A stretch of 64,000 bases of DNA, from the NCBI RefSeq assembly GCF_900460525.1, contig NZ_UHIY01000001.1, forward strand, positions 2,356,001 to 2,420,000. Direction: 5' to 3'. Both the position numbers and the translations under genes were made by a program. Below are positions 41,870 through 51,717 of this stretch, piece by piece; position 1 is the stretch's first letter; every line of letters begins with the position of its first letter. A model generated the notes under the pieces. That model had not been told where the DNA came from. It saw nothing but the letters and a program-made list of their open reading frames with translations, and ran no database searches. Origin of the DNA: Yersinia kristensenii (lineage in GTDB: Bacteria; Pseudomonadota; Gammaproteobacteria; Enterobacterales; Enterobacteriaceae).

Positions 41870-41930
41870 ACCGTCTCTCCTGGCTAGAGACAGAAAACCC
41901 GGCAATAGAACCAGGTTTTTTGTTTTAATT

Positions 41931-43286
41931 TTACAGAATACGGCTAATGAGCCGGTCGATGCGAATTCTGCGTAAGCGGCGTATCAGTTTGCGTACCTTG
42001 ACTGGATATTGTTGAATATTTTCTAGCTCAAGATAGTGTGAAACCACTTTAGTATGCGTTCGAATGCATTCCAGTTCTTTTGCACGCTGCTCATGCATCT
42101 CATGCTTAGGGTCGTGGATCAAAATGGCATTTTCCAGATCCAGACGCCATGCACGTGGATTCAGGTTATTACCGGTGATCAGCTGCCAGTTATTATCTAC
42201 CCACATCCCTTTCAGATGATAAGTATTGTCGCCATCTTTCCATAAACGAACAATCAGTTGACCATTATCCACAAAGCGCTGTAAGCGACTTAGGAAGCGG
42301 CGTAAGTTGATTTCATATAAGTACGGTAAAGCGCCAATGATTTTAAACGGCTGATCTTCCGGGATATAAAAGTCGTTCGCTGTTTTGTCGCCAACAATAA
42401 TCTCAACCTGTTTACCTTCGCGCAGTAGATAAATGATATTGCGAACTAACAATGCGGGCAGATTGAAATAGGGCGTACAAATAGTAAGGCGTTCATCCGC
42501 GGAAGCCATTAAATGATGAATAGTTTTGTTGAGTTGGCTTTTTTTACCTAACCCAACCAACGGAGTCACGGCTAATTCATCATTGCCAGCTTGTGCTGGA
42601 AATTGATAACCAATATCTCGCAGTGATGATCGAAACTGCCGAGTTTCATTTTTGATTTCAGGATTGGTAGGGCGATCAGCGCGATCGAGGCGTTGAACCG
42701 CACCGGCACTCAGTACCCGTTGCTTCACATAATCAACCATAATATTGGCTAATGATGGATTCGTGATTAACTGGTAGCGATCATAGCGATACTTATCGTT
42801 TTGATAAAGATAGACATCATTGATGCTGGCACCGCTATAAATCACAGTGTCATCAATGATAAAACCTTTCAGATGCAATACACCAAGGGCTTCACGGGTA
42901 TTCACCGGAACACCATAAACTGGTACACAGATATCCGGATGCTTGTCTGCCATCTCACAATACCAATCTGCATTAGTATTAACAGCGGCGGCCCCGATGC
43001 GGCCACGTTGGGCGCGATGCCAATCTACTAATACACAAATTTCCAGCTCAGGATACCGCTGTTTGGCTTGATAGAGAGCACTCATCACATCGCGGCCTGC
43101 ATCATCCTGCTCAAGGTAAAGCGCCACCAGATAGATACGTTTGGTCGCCTGGCCTATTAATTCCAGCAGAGTAGAGCGGAAAACCTTGGGGCAATAAAGC
43201 GTTTGGACATCATCAACTGACTGGGGGAGTTTGGGCAGTTGTGCAAGGTGTTGTTGATGTTTGCTACGTTTGAATTTTGACAACAT
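41931..43286 (-). CDS. pssA: Phosphatidylserine synthase PssA
   Basis: PssA makes phosphatidylserine from CDP-diacylglycerol and serine, the first step towards phosphatidylethanolamine. The 451-residue phospholipase D-superfamily protein has two HKD motifs, in HLKGFIIDD (near residue 138) and HLKGMWVD (near residue 357). The Arg-rich tail [15 protein letters not shown] supports peripheral membrane and ribosome association. The protein has E. coli length and could start one codon earlier. Confidence 0.96.
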   Translation of the reverse strand: MLSKFKRSKHQQHLAQLPKLPQSVDDVQTLYCPKVFRSTLLELIGQATKRIYLVALYLEQDDAGRDVMSALYQAKQRYPELEICVLVDWHRAQRGRIGAAAVNTNADWYCEMADKHPDICVPVYGVPVNTREALGVLHLKGFIIDDTVIYSGASINDVYLYQNDKYRYDRYQLITNPSLANIMVDYVKQRVLSAGAVQRLDRADRPTNPEIKNETRQFRSSLRDIGYQFPAQAGNDELAVTPLVGLGKKSQLNKTIHHLMASADERLTICTPYFNLPALLVRNIIYLLREGKQVEIIVGDKTANDFYIPEDQPFKIIGALPYLYEINLRRFLSRLQRFVDNGQLIVRLWKDGDNTYHLKGMWVDNNWQLITGNNLNPRAWRLDLENAILIHDPKHEMHEQRAKELECIRTHTKVVSHYLELENIQQYPVKVRKLIRRLRRIRIDRLISRIL

Positions 43287-43463
43287 CACAGTGCGCTTCT
43301 TCTCTTGTTATTTGATGGCAGAACCGCCATATCCAAAAAAACACTAATCCATAGAGTCGGGCGATAATACCACTACTTTTCCGGATTGTGCGCAAGTTTT
43401 GCCAACCGTAGACCGAATCGCTTATCTATGTGGCCTATATCACAGCGATTCAGGTGATTGAAA

Positions 43464-46106
43464 TCAAAGTGTCAGCTCCAGATTAACGATGCCATCTTCC
43501 ATTTGTACATCAATACTAAAACCCAGTTTTTTCGCCAATCCAATCATGCCCCTATTATTGGGCATGGTGACAGCTGTTAGCCGAGTTAGCCCATGGCTGC
43601 GGGTATACTGGATCATCTTCTCAAGCAACTCTCGTCCCAGCCCCAATCCTTTTAAATCTGAGCGCACCAAGACGGCGAACTCCGCATCAATATTATCAGG
43701 ATCAGATAGCGCCCGCGTAACACCAATAATTTCCGAGCCTGTTGTATTTTGACGCACTGCAACAAAGGCCATTTCTCGATCATAGTCAATCTGTGTCATG
43801 TTAGCCAAATCATCGTGACTGAATTCGTTGATTTCACTGAAGTAGCGATAGTAAAGATCTTCTTTAGTGACTTGATCAATAAACAGTTTTAGCAGCGGCT
43901 CATCCTCCGGCAAAATAGGACGGAATAAGCAATGGGAACCGTCTTTTAGTATCACGGTTTGTTCTAACTCGTGCGGGTAGGGGCGGATAGCCAGGCGCGC
44001 TTGTGGGTCGCCAGTGATGGGGGCCAACTGCATTGATACATCCAGCAGTGTGAACTCACTGCCAGAAGCAAGCACTGGGTGAATATCTAAACGTGAGATT
44101 TCAGGGCAATCAAGAATCAGGTTAGAGACTTGCACTAACAAACGGCTTAAACCGGGGATATCCAGAGGTTGTAGTGAACCACGGCTGCGGATTTTCCCAC
44201 CTTTGACCGCCTGGATTATCAGATAGCGGGCTAACGCCATATTGAGTGGCGGTAATGCAACTGCAGCTTGCGTTTCATGGTGCCATTCAATGCCACCTTC
44301 CCCCAGCATAATGAGCGGGCCGAAAATGGCATCTTGCTCCACCGCAATTCGCAGCTCCTGAGCTCCAGCGCGGTTTGCCATACTTTGCACTAATAAACCG
44401 TCGATACGGGCTTGGGGATAGGTGCGTTTGACTCGATCAAGAATATCGTCCGCTGCCCGTTGCACTTCCATTGCGGTACGCAGGTATAACATGACTCCTT
44501 GAACTTCGGATTTATGTGCAATATCTGGCGAACGCAATTTGATGGCAACCGGATAACCCAACCGCTCAGCAATGTGTACTGCTTCGACACTGTCACTGGC
44601 AATCCAGGTTGGCAACATGCTGAGGCCATAGGCTTCAAGGATCGGCTGCACTTCATGGGTATCAAGTTGGGTCGTTCCTTCTGCTAAGGCCTGGCGAATT
44701 AACTGGTGCACATGGGCGGTATTGGCTGTGAGGCCGATAGGCAAGGCCGGTGTTTCTTTCAACTGCTTTTGGTTGCGGCGATATTCGACCATGTGCATAA
44801 ATGCGGTTATCGCGCCTTCTGGCGTGCGATAGGTCGGAATACCGGCCTCCGTGAATAAACGGCGAGCATCTTGTGATGAATATTCACCGCACCAGTTAGT
44901 CAGCAAAGTAATACGCTTGCCGCGTGGGTGCTGGCGGATAGCAGATATCAATAACTCAGCGGTTTTACTGCCCGGCGCTGCCGCGCTTGGTGAGTGAATT
45001 AGCAGTAGGGCGTCATAATCGGTACTGTCCAATAAGGGTTTAAGCGCTGCTAAATAGCGCTCAGCGCTAGCATCATCCCGCAGGTCTATCGGGTTTCGTA
45101 AGGAAACAAAAGAAGGCAGTGCCGCGCTCAGGGCGGATTGAGTGGTATCAGACAGTGTTGCCAGCTTGCCATTACGGCTAATCAGCTCATCCAAGGCCAT
45201 TGCCGCCGGGGCAGCGCCATTGCTGACAATCAGTAGCCGCTCACCGCGCAATGGGTGCATGTGGCTCAGGGTTTCGACTGCCGAGAATAGCTCGTGCGTA
45301 TCTTGAACCCGCAACAGGCCAGCGCGCTGAATGGCTGCATCATAGGCGGCATCCAACCCTTGCTGGCCATTGAGTAATTGCTGGGCACGTTGGCTGCGGC
45401 CACTTTTGACTACCAGGATAGGTTTATTGCGCGAGGCACTGCGGGAGGCGGATAAGAAGCGGCGCGCATCACTGATATGCTCGATATACAACATGATAGC
45501 GCTGGTTTTCCCGTCTCTGGCAAGGAAGTCGAGTAAGTCATCGACATCAATATCCAGACTATCACCCAAAGCAATGAAGTAAGAGAAGCCCACTTCGCGT
45601 TGCTGCGCCCAGTCCAAAATGGTGTTGGCTACTGCCGCTGACTGGGAGATAAACGCCAGTCGGCCTTTTTTGATAGGCACTGGGGAGAAGCTGGCATTTA
45701 ACCCTTGCCACGGTGCCAGTAAACCCAAGCTGTTTGGGCCAAGTAGGCGCATGTGGTGGCGTTGCGCGCAGGCTTTCAGCTCAGGGAATTGTTCAGTTGC
45801 CGCCGACAAGATAATCACGGCCTTACAGCCACGAGTGCCTAAATCTTCCAGCAGTGAAAGGTTACGGCGGTCATGGGTGCACAAAATGGCCAGGTCGGGG
45901 GTCATGGGCAGGCTAGCGATATTGGCGTAAGCCAACACACCGCACACGGCTTTATGAGTAGGAGTAACCGGCAGAATCGGGCCATTAAAGCCGCCATCGA
46001 GCAAATTACGCATCATCAGAAAACCCGCGCGTTCCGGTTTTTCGGATGCGCCAATGACCGCAATAGATTTAGGGCGCAGTAGGGCTTCTAATCCACGTTG
46101 GCTCAT
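43464..46106 (-). CDS. pat: Protein lysine acetyltransferase Pat (YfiQ/PatZ)
   Basis: Pat acetylates lysines on metabolic enzymes such as acetyl-CoA synthetase and so switches them off. The 880-residue protein has an N-terminal NDP-forming acyl-CoA synthetase-like region (CoA-binding RPKSIAVIGAS near the start, ATP-grasp part near residues 490-690). A C-terminal GNAT domain starts at RPILPEDEP and holds the acetyl-CoA segment SDLKGLGLGRELLEKM. The start MSQRGLEALLRP at 46106 matches E. coli. Confidence 0.95.
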   Translation of the reverse strand: MSQRGLEALLRPKSIAVIGASEKPERAGFLMMRNLLDGGFNGPILPVTPTHKAVCGVLAYANIASLPMTPDLAILCTHDRRNLSLLEDLGTRGCKAVIILSAATEQFPELKACAQRHHMRLLGPNSLGLLAPWQGLNASFSPVPIKKGRLAFISQSAAVANTILDWAQQREVGFSYFIALGDSLDIDVDDLLDFLARDGKTSAIMLYIEHISDARRFLSASRSASRNKPILVVKSGRSQRAQQLLNGQQGLDAAYDAAIQRAGLLRVQDTHELFSAVETLSHMHPLRGERLLIVSNGAAPAAMALDELISRNGKLATLSDTTQSALSAALPSFVSLRNPIDLRDDASAERYLAALKPLLDSTDYDALLLIHSPSAAAPGSKTAELLISAIRQHPRGKRITLLTNWCGEYSSQDARRLFTEAGIPTYRTPEGAITAFMHMVEYRRNQKQLKETPALPIGLTANTAHVHQLIRQALAEGTTQLDTHEVQPILEAYGLSMLPTWIASDSVEAVHIAERLGYPVAIKLRSPDIAHKSEVQGVMLYLRTAMEVQRAADDILDRVKRTYPQARIDGLLVQSMANRAGAQELRIAVEQDAIFGPLIMLGEGGIEWHHETQAAVALPPLNMALARYLIIQAVKGGKIRSRGSLQPLDIPGLSRLLVQVSNLILDCPEISRLDIHPVLASGSEFTLLDVSMQLAPITGDPQARLAIRPYPHELEQTVILKDGSHCLFRPILPEDEPLLKLFIDQVTKEDLYYRYFSEINEFSHDDLANMTQIDYDREMAFVAVRQNTTGSEIIGVTRALSDPDNIDAEFAVLVRSDLKGLGLGRELLEKMIQYTRSHGLTRLTAVTMPNNRGMIGLAKKLGFSIDVQMEDGIVNLELTL

Positions 46107-46158
46107 ATTATCCCCGTCATCTTTCAAGTTGCGTAAGTTAAAGGCGGCTTTGCTAATT

Positions 46159-46908
46159 TTATGCGATTTCTTCAGTACTTGCTGTGACTCGGCCCACTGG
46201 ATGGTGAGGTTTTCCGGCTAAATATTGTTGGCGAAAATAATGAAAATGGGCTGTTAATCCATCCGCTGCTTGAATGTCACCCGCTTGCTGGAGTAAGGCT
46301 GCGGCCACTTCGACGGTGCAATGTTGTTCCGGGCGTGCTGCTTCTCGCAGCATATAATCCGAGGTATTGCTGACATTCAGCGACAATATCGGTAGTTCGG
46401 CAAGATACGGGCTTCTACGAAACATTTTTTTAGCTTCAGTCCAGGTACCGTCCAGCAGAATAAATAACGGTGGTTTATCGCTAACAGGTAATTGATTGAA
46501 TACTTGCCGCCCAGGGTCGGCATATTTTTCCGGGAAGACCACATAAGGCTGGCGCTGAGGGTCGCGTATCGCGGCTAACAGTTCAGGGTCAACTTCTGTT
46601 CGCGCCCAGAGAAAAGCGTGAGTATTTGGTAGAACATCAGCAATTAGGCGGCCAGTATTACTGGGCTTGAGGGGTTCAGTATCAAACATAATCAGGCAGA
46701 AGCGGCTGTTAGCCGGCTGTTGTTTGATAGTGTCACATAAGCAAAATCGCTCAGTTAGCAGGCAGCCTTGGCAGCGAATGGCGCGGCAACCACGGGCGCG
46801 ATAAGGGCGAGTGGATGCGGATAACCGCTGCTGGCGTAAACGTAGTACTGCATTTTCCGTCGTTATGACCGTCGGTAAAATATGGTCGGTGGTGAATGAT
46901 TCAGTCAC
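46159..46908 (-). CDS. tapT: tRNA-uridine aminocarboxypropyltransferase TapT (YfiP, DTW family)
   Basis: TapT adds the 3-amino-3-carboxypropyl group from S-adenosylmethionine to uridine 47 of tRNAs. The 249-residue protein has the N-terminal cysteine cluster (CXXC in CQGC and CLC), the MFDTEPLKPSNTGRL segment and the DTW-family motif LDGTWTEAKKMF. A GTG start at 46908 is chosen because TCAGGAG lies six bases upstream, giving an N-terminus close to E. coli. An in-frame ATG at 46944 has no such site. Confidence 0.9.
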   Translation of the reverse strand: MTESFTTDHILPTVITTENAVLRLRQQRLSASTRPYRARGCRAIRCQGCLLTERFCLCDTIKQQPANSRFCLIMFDTEPLKPSNTGRLIADVLPNTHAFLWARTEVDPELLAAIRDPQRQPYVVFPEKYADPGRQVFNQLPVSDKPPLFILLDGTWTEAKKMFRRSPYLAELPILSLNVSNTSDYMLREAARPEQHCTVEVAAALLQQAGDIQAADGLTAHFHYFRQQYLAGKPHHPVGRVTASTEEIA

Positions 46909-46971
46909 GACGGACTCCTGAAGAAATAGCGCTATTCTAATCAACCCTGGTGCTCAGTCATACCATAAAAG

Positions 46972-47011
46972 AAAAAACAACACCCCAACGGAAAACTGTC
47001 AGGGTGCTGTT
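46972..47011 (-). terminator. trxC terminator
   Basis: On the minus strand AACAGCACCC pairs with GGGTGTTGTT (one G-U pair), followed by a run of T. It lies about 70 nt after the trxC stop codon. Confidence 0.8.
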
Positions 47012-47079
47012 TTGGATTATAACCACACTTTATCGGGCACTTGAGTGGCCCCGAAGGGTGATAAATGAGTTAAACTAGC

Positions 47080-47520
47080 TTAGCGCGCGGTAGGTTCCAC
47101 TGATAATTGCTCATTTAACCAATTATCAAAAGGTGCCTTTGGCAATGCGCCGCTAAGCATGTCGACCATTTGGCCGTTTCGATACAGCATAATGGTGGGG
47201 ATGCTGCGGATACGGAAACGCGCGCTGAGTGCGGGTTCTGCTTCAGTATTGATTTTAACGAAGCGAACTTTTCCGGCTCGCTCTGCGGCAACATCTTCAA
47301 AGATGGGCGCGAAGCTGCGGCAAGGGCCACACCATGGTGCCCAGAAGTCTATGACCACCGGCAGGTCATCTTGCAGCAGTTTATCCAGTGTTTCGGCGGT
47401 GGCGTTAATGACTTCGCCATCAAATAAAGAGTGGCCGCAGCGCCCACATTTAGCGCCGTCATCAATACGTGCTTCCGGTAGGCGATTGGTCGCCATACAA
47501 GCTGTACATACCGTATTCAT
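47080..47520 (-). CDS. trxC: Thioredoxin 2
   Basis: TrxC is a zinc-containing thioredoxin induced by oxidative stress in E. coli. The 146-residue protein has an N-terminal zinc site with two CXXC pairs (CTAC at residues 5-8 and CGRC near 26-29), then a thioredoxin fold with the redox centre WCGPC. The cis-proline follows in SIPTIMLY. It is about seven residues longer than E. coli TrxC at the C-terminus. Confidence 0.96.
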   Translation of the reverse strand: MNTVCTACMATNRLPEARIDDGAKCGRCGHSLFDGEVINATAETLDKLLQDDLPVVIDFWAPWCGPCRSFAPIFEDVAAERAGKVRFVKINTEAEPALSARFRIRSIPTIMLYRNGQMVDMLSGALPKAPFDNWLNEQLSVEPTAR

Positions 47521-47740
47521 AAATTAGCCTTTATTGAGTATCTGAGTAGATTGAGGGAAACCATACAGTCAATGTGACCTGAATTGTTTCGTTGTTGTTA
47601 TCTATTATGGATATAAATGAAGTTAGTGCCAAAATGGTTTATTCGATGAATACGATAGTTGCTAGCTTTTAGCGCTTGCTTATGGCTAACCGAGCAGACA
47701 TCAGGTAATCTTCGCGCCCTGCGCGTTGGTGGAGAAGACA

Positions 47741-48838
47741 ATGAACGATTCATTTAGTGGCAAAAACGGCAAAGTTAAAGTGATGTACGTCCGCAGTGAC
47801 GAAAACAGCAGCGACGACCGTAGTAACAATAACCGTGGTAAAAACCCGCGTCCGGCAGGCAAAGGCCGCCCGGGTGATAATGCCGGTCGCGGCAGCTCAT
47901 CGCGTAATAATGACTCACGTCGTAATGATTCAGGCCGTAATGAACGCACGAGTCCTAGCCGTCCGGCGCGTTCTGACAGCAGTGGCCCTTACGATTCACC
48001 GTGGAAAACGGTGTCTCGCGCCCCCACTGAAGAACCCGAGTTTGATCACGGCGGTATCAGCGGTAAAAGCCATGTAGACCCAGCGCAATTGCGCCGTCAG
48101 CGGGCTGAAGAAACACGCGTTTATGGCGAAAATGCTTGTAAAGCGCTGTTTGAAAGCCGTCCTGATGCTATCGTGCGCGCCTGGTTTGTGCAGTCAGTTA
48201 CCCCACGTTTCCGTGAAGCATTGAAATGGATGGCGGCTAACCGCAAGGCTTATCATGTGGTTGAAGAAGATGAGCTGGCGAAAGCATCTGGCACTGAACA
48301 CCACGGTGGCGTGTGCTTCCTGATTAAAAAACGTCAGGGTTTGGATGCAGAAACTTATCTGCAACAGCAGACTCAGGCGAAAGATTGCGTGTTGGCACTG
48401 GAAGATGTGGGTAACCCACATAATCTGGGCGGCATTATGCGGACCTGTGCGCATTTTGGTATCAACGGTGTGTTGCTGCAAGACCCCGCAGTGTTAGAGT
48501 CTGGTGCGGCTGTTCGGACAGCAGAAGGCGGTGCGGAGCATATCAAAGCAATCAATGCTGATGATTTTCTTTCTGTGTTGGATACCTTCCGTAAAGCGGG
48601 TTACACCATAGTGACCACTTCAAGCCATAAAGGTGTCAGTTTGGCGAAAGCTGAATTGCCAGCCAAAATGGTGCTGGTTTTAGGGCAAGAAAGCGATGGC
48701 CTAACCGACAGCGCCTGGCAGCAGGGTGATGTGAGTGTCTCTATTGGCGGTACTGGCAAAGTTGAAAGTTTGAATGTGTCAGTGGCGACCGGGATTCTCT
48801 TAGCAGAATGGTGGCGTCAAAATACCCTGCGCCCTTGA
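47741..48838 (+). CDS. yfiF: TrmH/SpoU-family RNA methyltransferase YfiF
   Basis: A 365-residue SPOUT methyltransferase that probably methylates a ribose 2'-OH in RNA; the target of YfiF is not established. The N-terminal 90 residues are low-complexity and rich in Ser, Arg, Asn and Gly (likely disordered and RNA binding). A substrate-binding domain follows ([12 protein letters not shown]), then the knotted catalytic domain with [26 protein letters not shown] and [19 protein letters not shown] precedes the ATG at 47741. Confidence 0.93.
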   Translation: MNDSFSGKNGKVKVMYVRSDENSSDDRSNNNRGKNPRPAGKGRPGDNAGRGSSSRNNDSRRNDSGRNERTSPSRPARSDSSGPYDSPWKTVSRAPTEEPEFDHGGISGKSHVDPAQLRRQRAEETRVYGENACKALFESRPDAIVRAWFVQSVTPRFREALKWMAANRKAYHVVEEDELAKASGTEHHGGVCFLIKKRQGLDAETYLQQQTQAKDCVLALEDVGNPHNLGGIMRTCAHFGINGVLLQDPAVLESGAAVRTAEGGAEHIKAINADDFLSVLDTFRKAGYTIVTTSSHKGVSLAKAELPAKMVLVLGQESDGLTDSAWQQGDVSVSIGGTGKVESLNVSVATGILLAEWWRQNTLRP

Positions 48839-48851
48839 CGCCGCAGGGGCT

Positions 48852-48881
48852 GGCTGCAACTCAAATGACTTTGGGTATATG
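48852..48881. repeat. ERIC end remnant
   Basis: GGCTGCAACTCAAATGACT and TTGGGTATA recall one end of the ERIC consensus (CTGCAACTCGAATTATTTAGGGTATA); the rest of the element is missing. Confidence 0.4.
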
Positions 48882-48898
48882 TAACTGAACCATAAAAT

Positions 48899-48936
48899 AA
48901 AAAAGGGCACTGATGATAAGTCAGCACCCTTTTTTT
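48899..48936. terminator. Bidirectional terminator between yfiF and emrB
   Basis: Six A, GGG, an imperfect stem (CACTGA/TCAGCA with two unpaired positions), CCC and seven T give a usable terminator in both directions between these convergent genes. Confidence 0.8.
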
Positions 48937-48954
48937 ATGAGTCAGTTTTTGCTG

Positions 48955-50490
48955 CTAGTGCGCGCCACCGCCTCCGCCGCCGGAGGTAAATGGCGGTTTA
49001 GCAAACCACACCAGCGCCAGTAGCAGCAAGAACACGCCCGCCGAGAGCCAGAATATCTCATTGGCCGAGATAATTAGCCCCTGATTGGTAATCTCCCGCG
49101 CCAGATAAGCCGATGCTTGCTGCTGATTCATGCCCAGTTTTTCCAGATCCTGATACATCTGCGTGGCATTCGGGTTGAACGGGTTAACAAATTCCGTTAA
49201 CTGCGAATGGTGCATCGATTCTCTTTGCGTCCACAAGGTGGTGGTGATTGACGTCCCAATCGACCCGGCCAGTGTTCGCAGGAAGTTAGATAAACTGGAA
49301 GCCGCCGCCATACGCTCCGGCGGTAAACCGGACAAAGTAATCGCCGTCAATGGCATAAAGAAGCAGGCAATAGCAAAACCTTGCACAAACTGCGGCCATG
49401 CCGAGGCACCGAAGTCCATTCCCGGTTCGAATGTATATGCTCGCCAGTAGAAACAAACCGCATACATAATGAAGCTGAATGTGACTAACTGGCGCATATC
49501 AATTCGATGTGAGAAGCGCCCAATGATTGGCGACAGCAGCACTGGCAAGATACCTACCGGTGCTGATGCTAAGCCGGCCCAGGTGGCGGTATAGCCATAC
49601 ACCTCCTGTAATAGCTGCGGCAGCAAGACAATCGCACCGAAGTACAACATATAGGCCAGGCTGATACACAAACAACCAATGGTAAAGTTTCTCGATTTGA
49701 ATAATGACAAATCGATCACCGGGTGGTCGTCAGTTAGCTCCCACACTATCAGGAAGGTAATGGCAATCACGGCAATAACCGTCAGGACGATTATCTCGGT
49801 CGAGTTAAACCAGTCCAGCTCCTTACCTTGGTCAAGCATGATTTGCAGGGCACCAATACCCACCACCAATAATACCAACCCCACGGTATCAATAGGTTTG
49901 ATTTCGGTTTTGGTCTCTCGCCCTTTCAAGGTGCTGCCCGCGACTAAAATGACCACCACCCCGATAGGAATGTTGATAAAGAAAATCCAGCCCCAGTGAT
50001 AGTTATCACTGATATAACCGCCAAGGATCGGCCCAAAGATTGGGGCGACAACAATGGTCATCGACCACAATGCCAGGGCCATACTTCGCTTCGCGGGCGG
50101 GTAGTTATTGAGTAGCAAGCTTTGTGACAATGGGATCAATGGGCCCGCAACCAGCCCTTGAATGACCCGGAAGAAGATAAGCATCCCCAGGCTATTTGAT
50201 ACGCCACACAGCCATGAAGCCAGTGCGAATAACCCCGTCGACCACAGGAACAATCTGACTTCACCGATGCGTTTTGCTAACCAACCGGTGATAGGGATGG
50301 AAATCGCATTTGCCACGCCGAATGAGGTGATAACCCATGTGCCTTGGGAGTTGGACGAACCAAGATCCCCGGCAATGGTCGGAATAGCCACGTTAGCAAT
50401 AGTGGAGTCCAGCACCTGCATGAAAGTCGCTAATGATAGCGCGACTGTCATCCAGGCGAGTTGGGCACCTTCAAGCGGTTTTTGTGCCAC
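48955..50490 (-). CDS. emrB: Multidrug efflux MFS transporter EmrB
   Basis: EmrB is a 14-segment major facilitator (DHA2 family) drug/proton antiporter of the inner membrane that works with EmrA. The 511-residue protein begins MAQKPLEGAQLAWMT and has the motif VLDSTIANVAIPTIAGDLG in the first segment. The Gly-rich end SGGGGGGAH is a mark of E. coli EmrB. Typical substrates in E. coli are uncouplers and nalidixic acid. It follows emrA by 39 nt. Confidence 0.95.
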   Translation of the reverse strand: MAQKPLEGAQLAWMTVALSLATFMQVLDSTIANVAIPTIAGDLGSSNSQGTWVITSFGVANAISIPITGWLAKRIGEVRLFLWSTGLFALASWLCGVSNSLGMLIFFRVIQGLVAGPLIPLSQSLLLNNYPPAKRSMALALWSMTIVVAPIFGPILGGYISDNYHWGWIFFINIPIGVVVILVAGSTLKGRETKTEIKPIDTVGLVLLVVGIGALQIMLDQGKELDWFNSTEIIVLTVIAVIAITFLIVWELTDDHPVIDLSLFKSRNFTIGCLCISLAYMLYFGAIVLLPQLLQEVYGYTATWAGLASAPVGILPVLLSPIIGRFSHRIDMRQLVTFSFIMYAVCFYWRAYTFEPGMDFGASAWPQFVQGFAIACFFMPLTAITLSGLPPERMAAASSLSNFLRTLAGSIGTSITTTLWTQRESMHHSQLTEFVNPFNPNATQMYQDLEKLGMNQQQASAYLAREITNQGLIISANEIFWLSAGVFLLLLALVWFAKPPFTSGGGGGGAH

Positions 50491-50529
50491 AGTGGCCCCC
50501 GGTGCGCTTAACTTGCATTTGCATCAATA

Positions 50530-51702
50530 TTAACCCGCATTCGCATGAACAATGTCGCTAATCATTTGATTAACCGGCGCTAAATCCAAGGACAGCGCGT
50601 TGGTGACAAATGCTGGTTCTTTGCGCACGTTTTGCGCTAACACTTGGCCTTCGACATTGGCGGTATCTACCCGCACCGTGGTCGATAAGCCAATACGCAG
50701 CGGATGCTCAGCCAACTGTTTGGCATCAAGCTGAATACGAACCGGCAAGCGCTGAACCACTTTGATCCAGTTACCGGTGGCGTTTTGCGCGGGGAGCAGT
50801 GAGAAGGCACTGCCTGTCCCCATATCCAAACCGACAACTTTCCCTTGGAAAACCACATCATCGCCATAGAAATCAGTCACCACAGTGGCGGGTTGGCCGA
50901 TGCGCATATTGGCTAACTGGGTTTCTTTGAAGTTGGCGTCAATCCACATTTCGTTAGCCGGAATGACGGCCATCAGTGGCGCGCCATTGGCAATTTCCGC
51001 GCCCACTTGCACACTGCGGCGTGACACAAAACCGGTGATTGGGCTGACAACTTTGGTGCGTTGCAGGGCAAGCCAGGCATCGCGCAGCTTGGCAGCCGCT
51101 TGCTCGACAGCCGGTTGTTTCTCCAGCGGGGTATTCAGCACCAGCGCCTGATTGGCGTTATATTGTGCAATCGCCACGTCCAATGAAGCTTGTGCAGCAT
51201 CGACAGCATCACGGGCATGTTGCAGTTCTTCGCGGCCAATAGCATCAACAGAACCCAGTACCACACGGCGTTTTAGGTCATTTTGTGCTTTGCTCAGCTC
51301 GGTTTTTTTCAGCGCAATATTGGCCTGATATTGCTTGCTGTTAATCATGAGCTGGTGGGTTTGGCGCACACTGTTTGCCAGTGCGGTTTTTGCCTGCTCA
51401 TAAGCTTGTTCGGCATCCGTTGGGTCAAGTGTCAGCAGGATATCGCCACTTTTGACCAAGTCAGTATTCTCAAAATTAACACTGACAACACTGCCGGGAA
51501 CCTGCGACATTATCTGGACTTGATTGCCAGAAACATAAGCATTATCAGTCTCTTGGTGATGACGTAGCACCAGGAACCAATAAATAAAGTAAGCCACCCC
51601 GATAATAATGAAAATACCCGTCAGTAAGAGCAGCACGCGTTTACGTTGCTTCTTTTTATTCTGCGGTTGTTGCGGCACTTGAGCTTCCGCGCTTGCACTC
51701 AT
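50530..51702 (-). CDS. emrA: Membrane fusion protein EmrA
   Basis: EmrA bridges EmrB to an outer-membrane channel. The 390-residue protein has a short cytoplasmic N-terminus, one transmembrane helix (about residues 23-44) and a lipoyl/coiled-coil HlyD-type body (VRQTHQLMINSKQ; GREELQHARDAV). The start MSASAEAQVPQQP at 51702 matches E. coli better than the frame start four codons earlier. The gene ends 39 nt before emrB and begins 15 nt after the channel gene. Confidence 0.95.
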   Translation of the reverse strand: MSASAEAQVPQQPQNKKKQRKRVLLLLTGIFIIIGVAYFIYWFLVLRHHQETDNAYVSGNQVQIMSQVPGSVVSVNFENTDLVKSGDILLTLDPTDAEQAYEQAKTALANSVRQTHQLMINSKQYQANIALKKTELSKAQNDLKRRVVLGSVDAIGREELQHARDAVDAAQASLDVAIAQYNANQALVLNTPLEKQPAVEQAAAKLRDAWLALQRTKVVSPITGFVSRRSVQVGAEIANGAPLMAVIPANEMWIDANFKETQLANMRIGQPATVVTDFYGDDVVFQGKVVGLDMGTGSAFSLLPAQNATGNWIKVVQRLPVRIQLDAKQLAEHPLRIGLSTTVRVDTANVEGQVLAQNVRKEPAFVTNALSLDLAPVNQMISDIVHANAG

Positions 51703-51717
51703 GGTTTTCCCCACATT

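Noticed and set aside
46107..46158. ERIC-like end between pat and tapT (CCCGTCATCTTTCAAGTTGC)
   Set aside because: Only about 20 bases resemble one ERIC end and nothing of the central stem follows, so it is too short to call.
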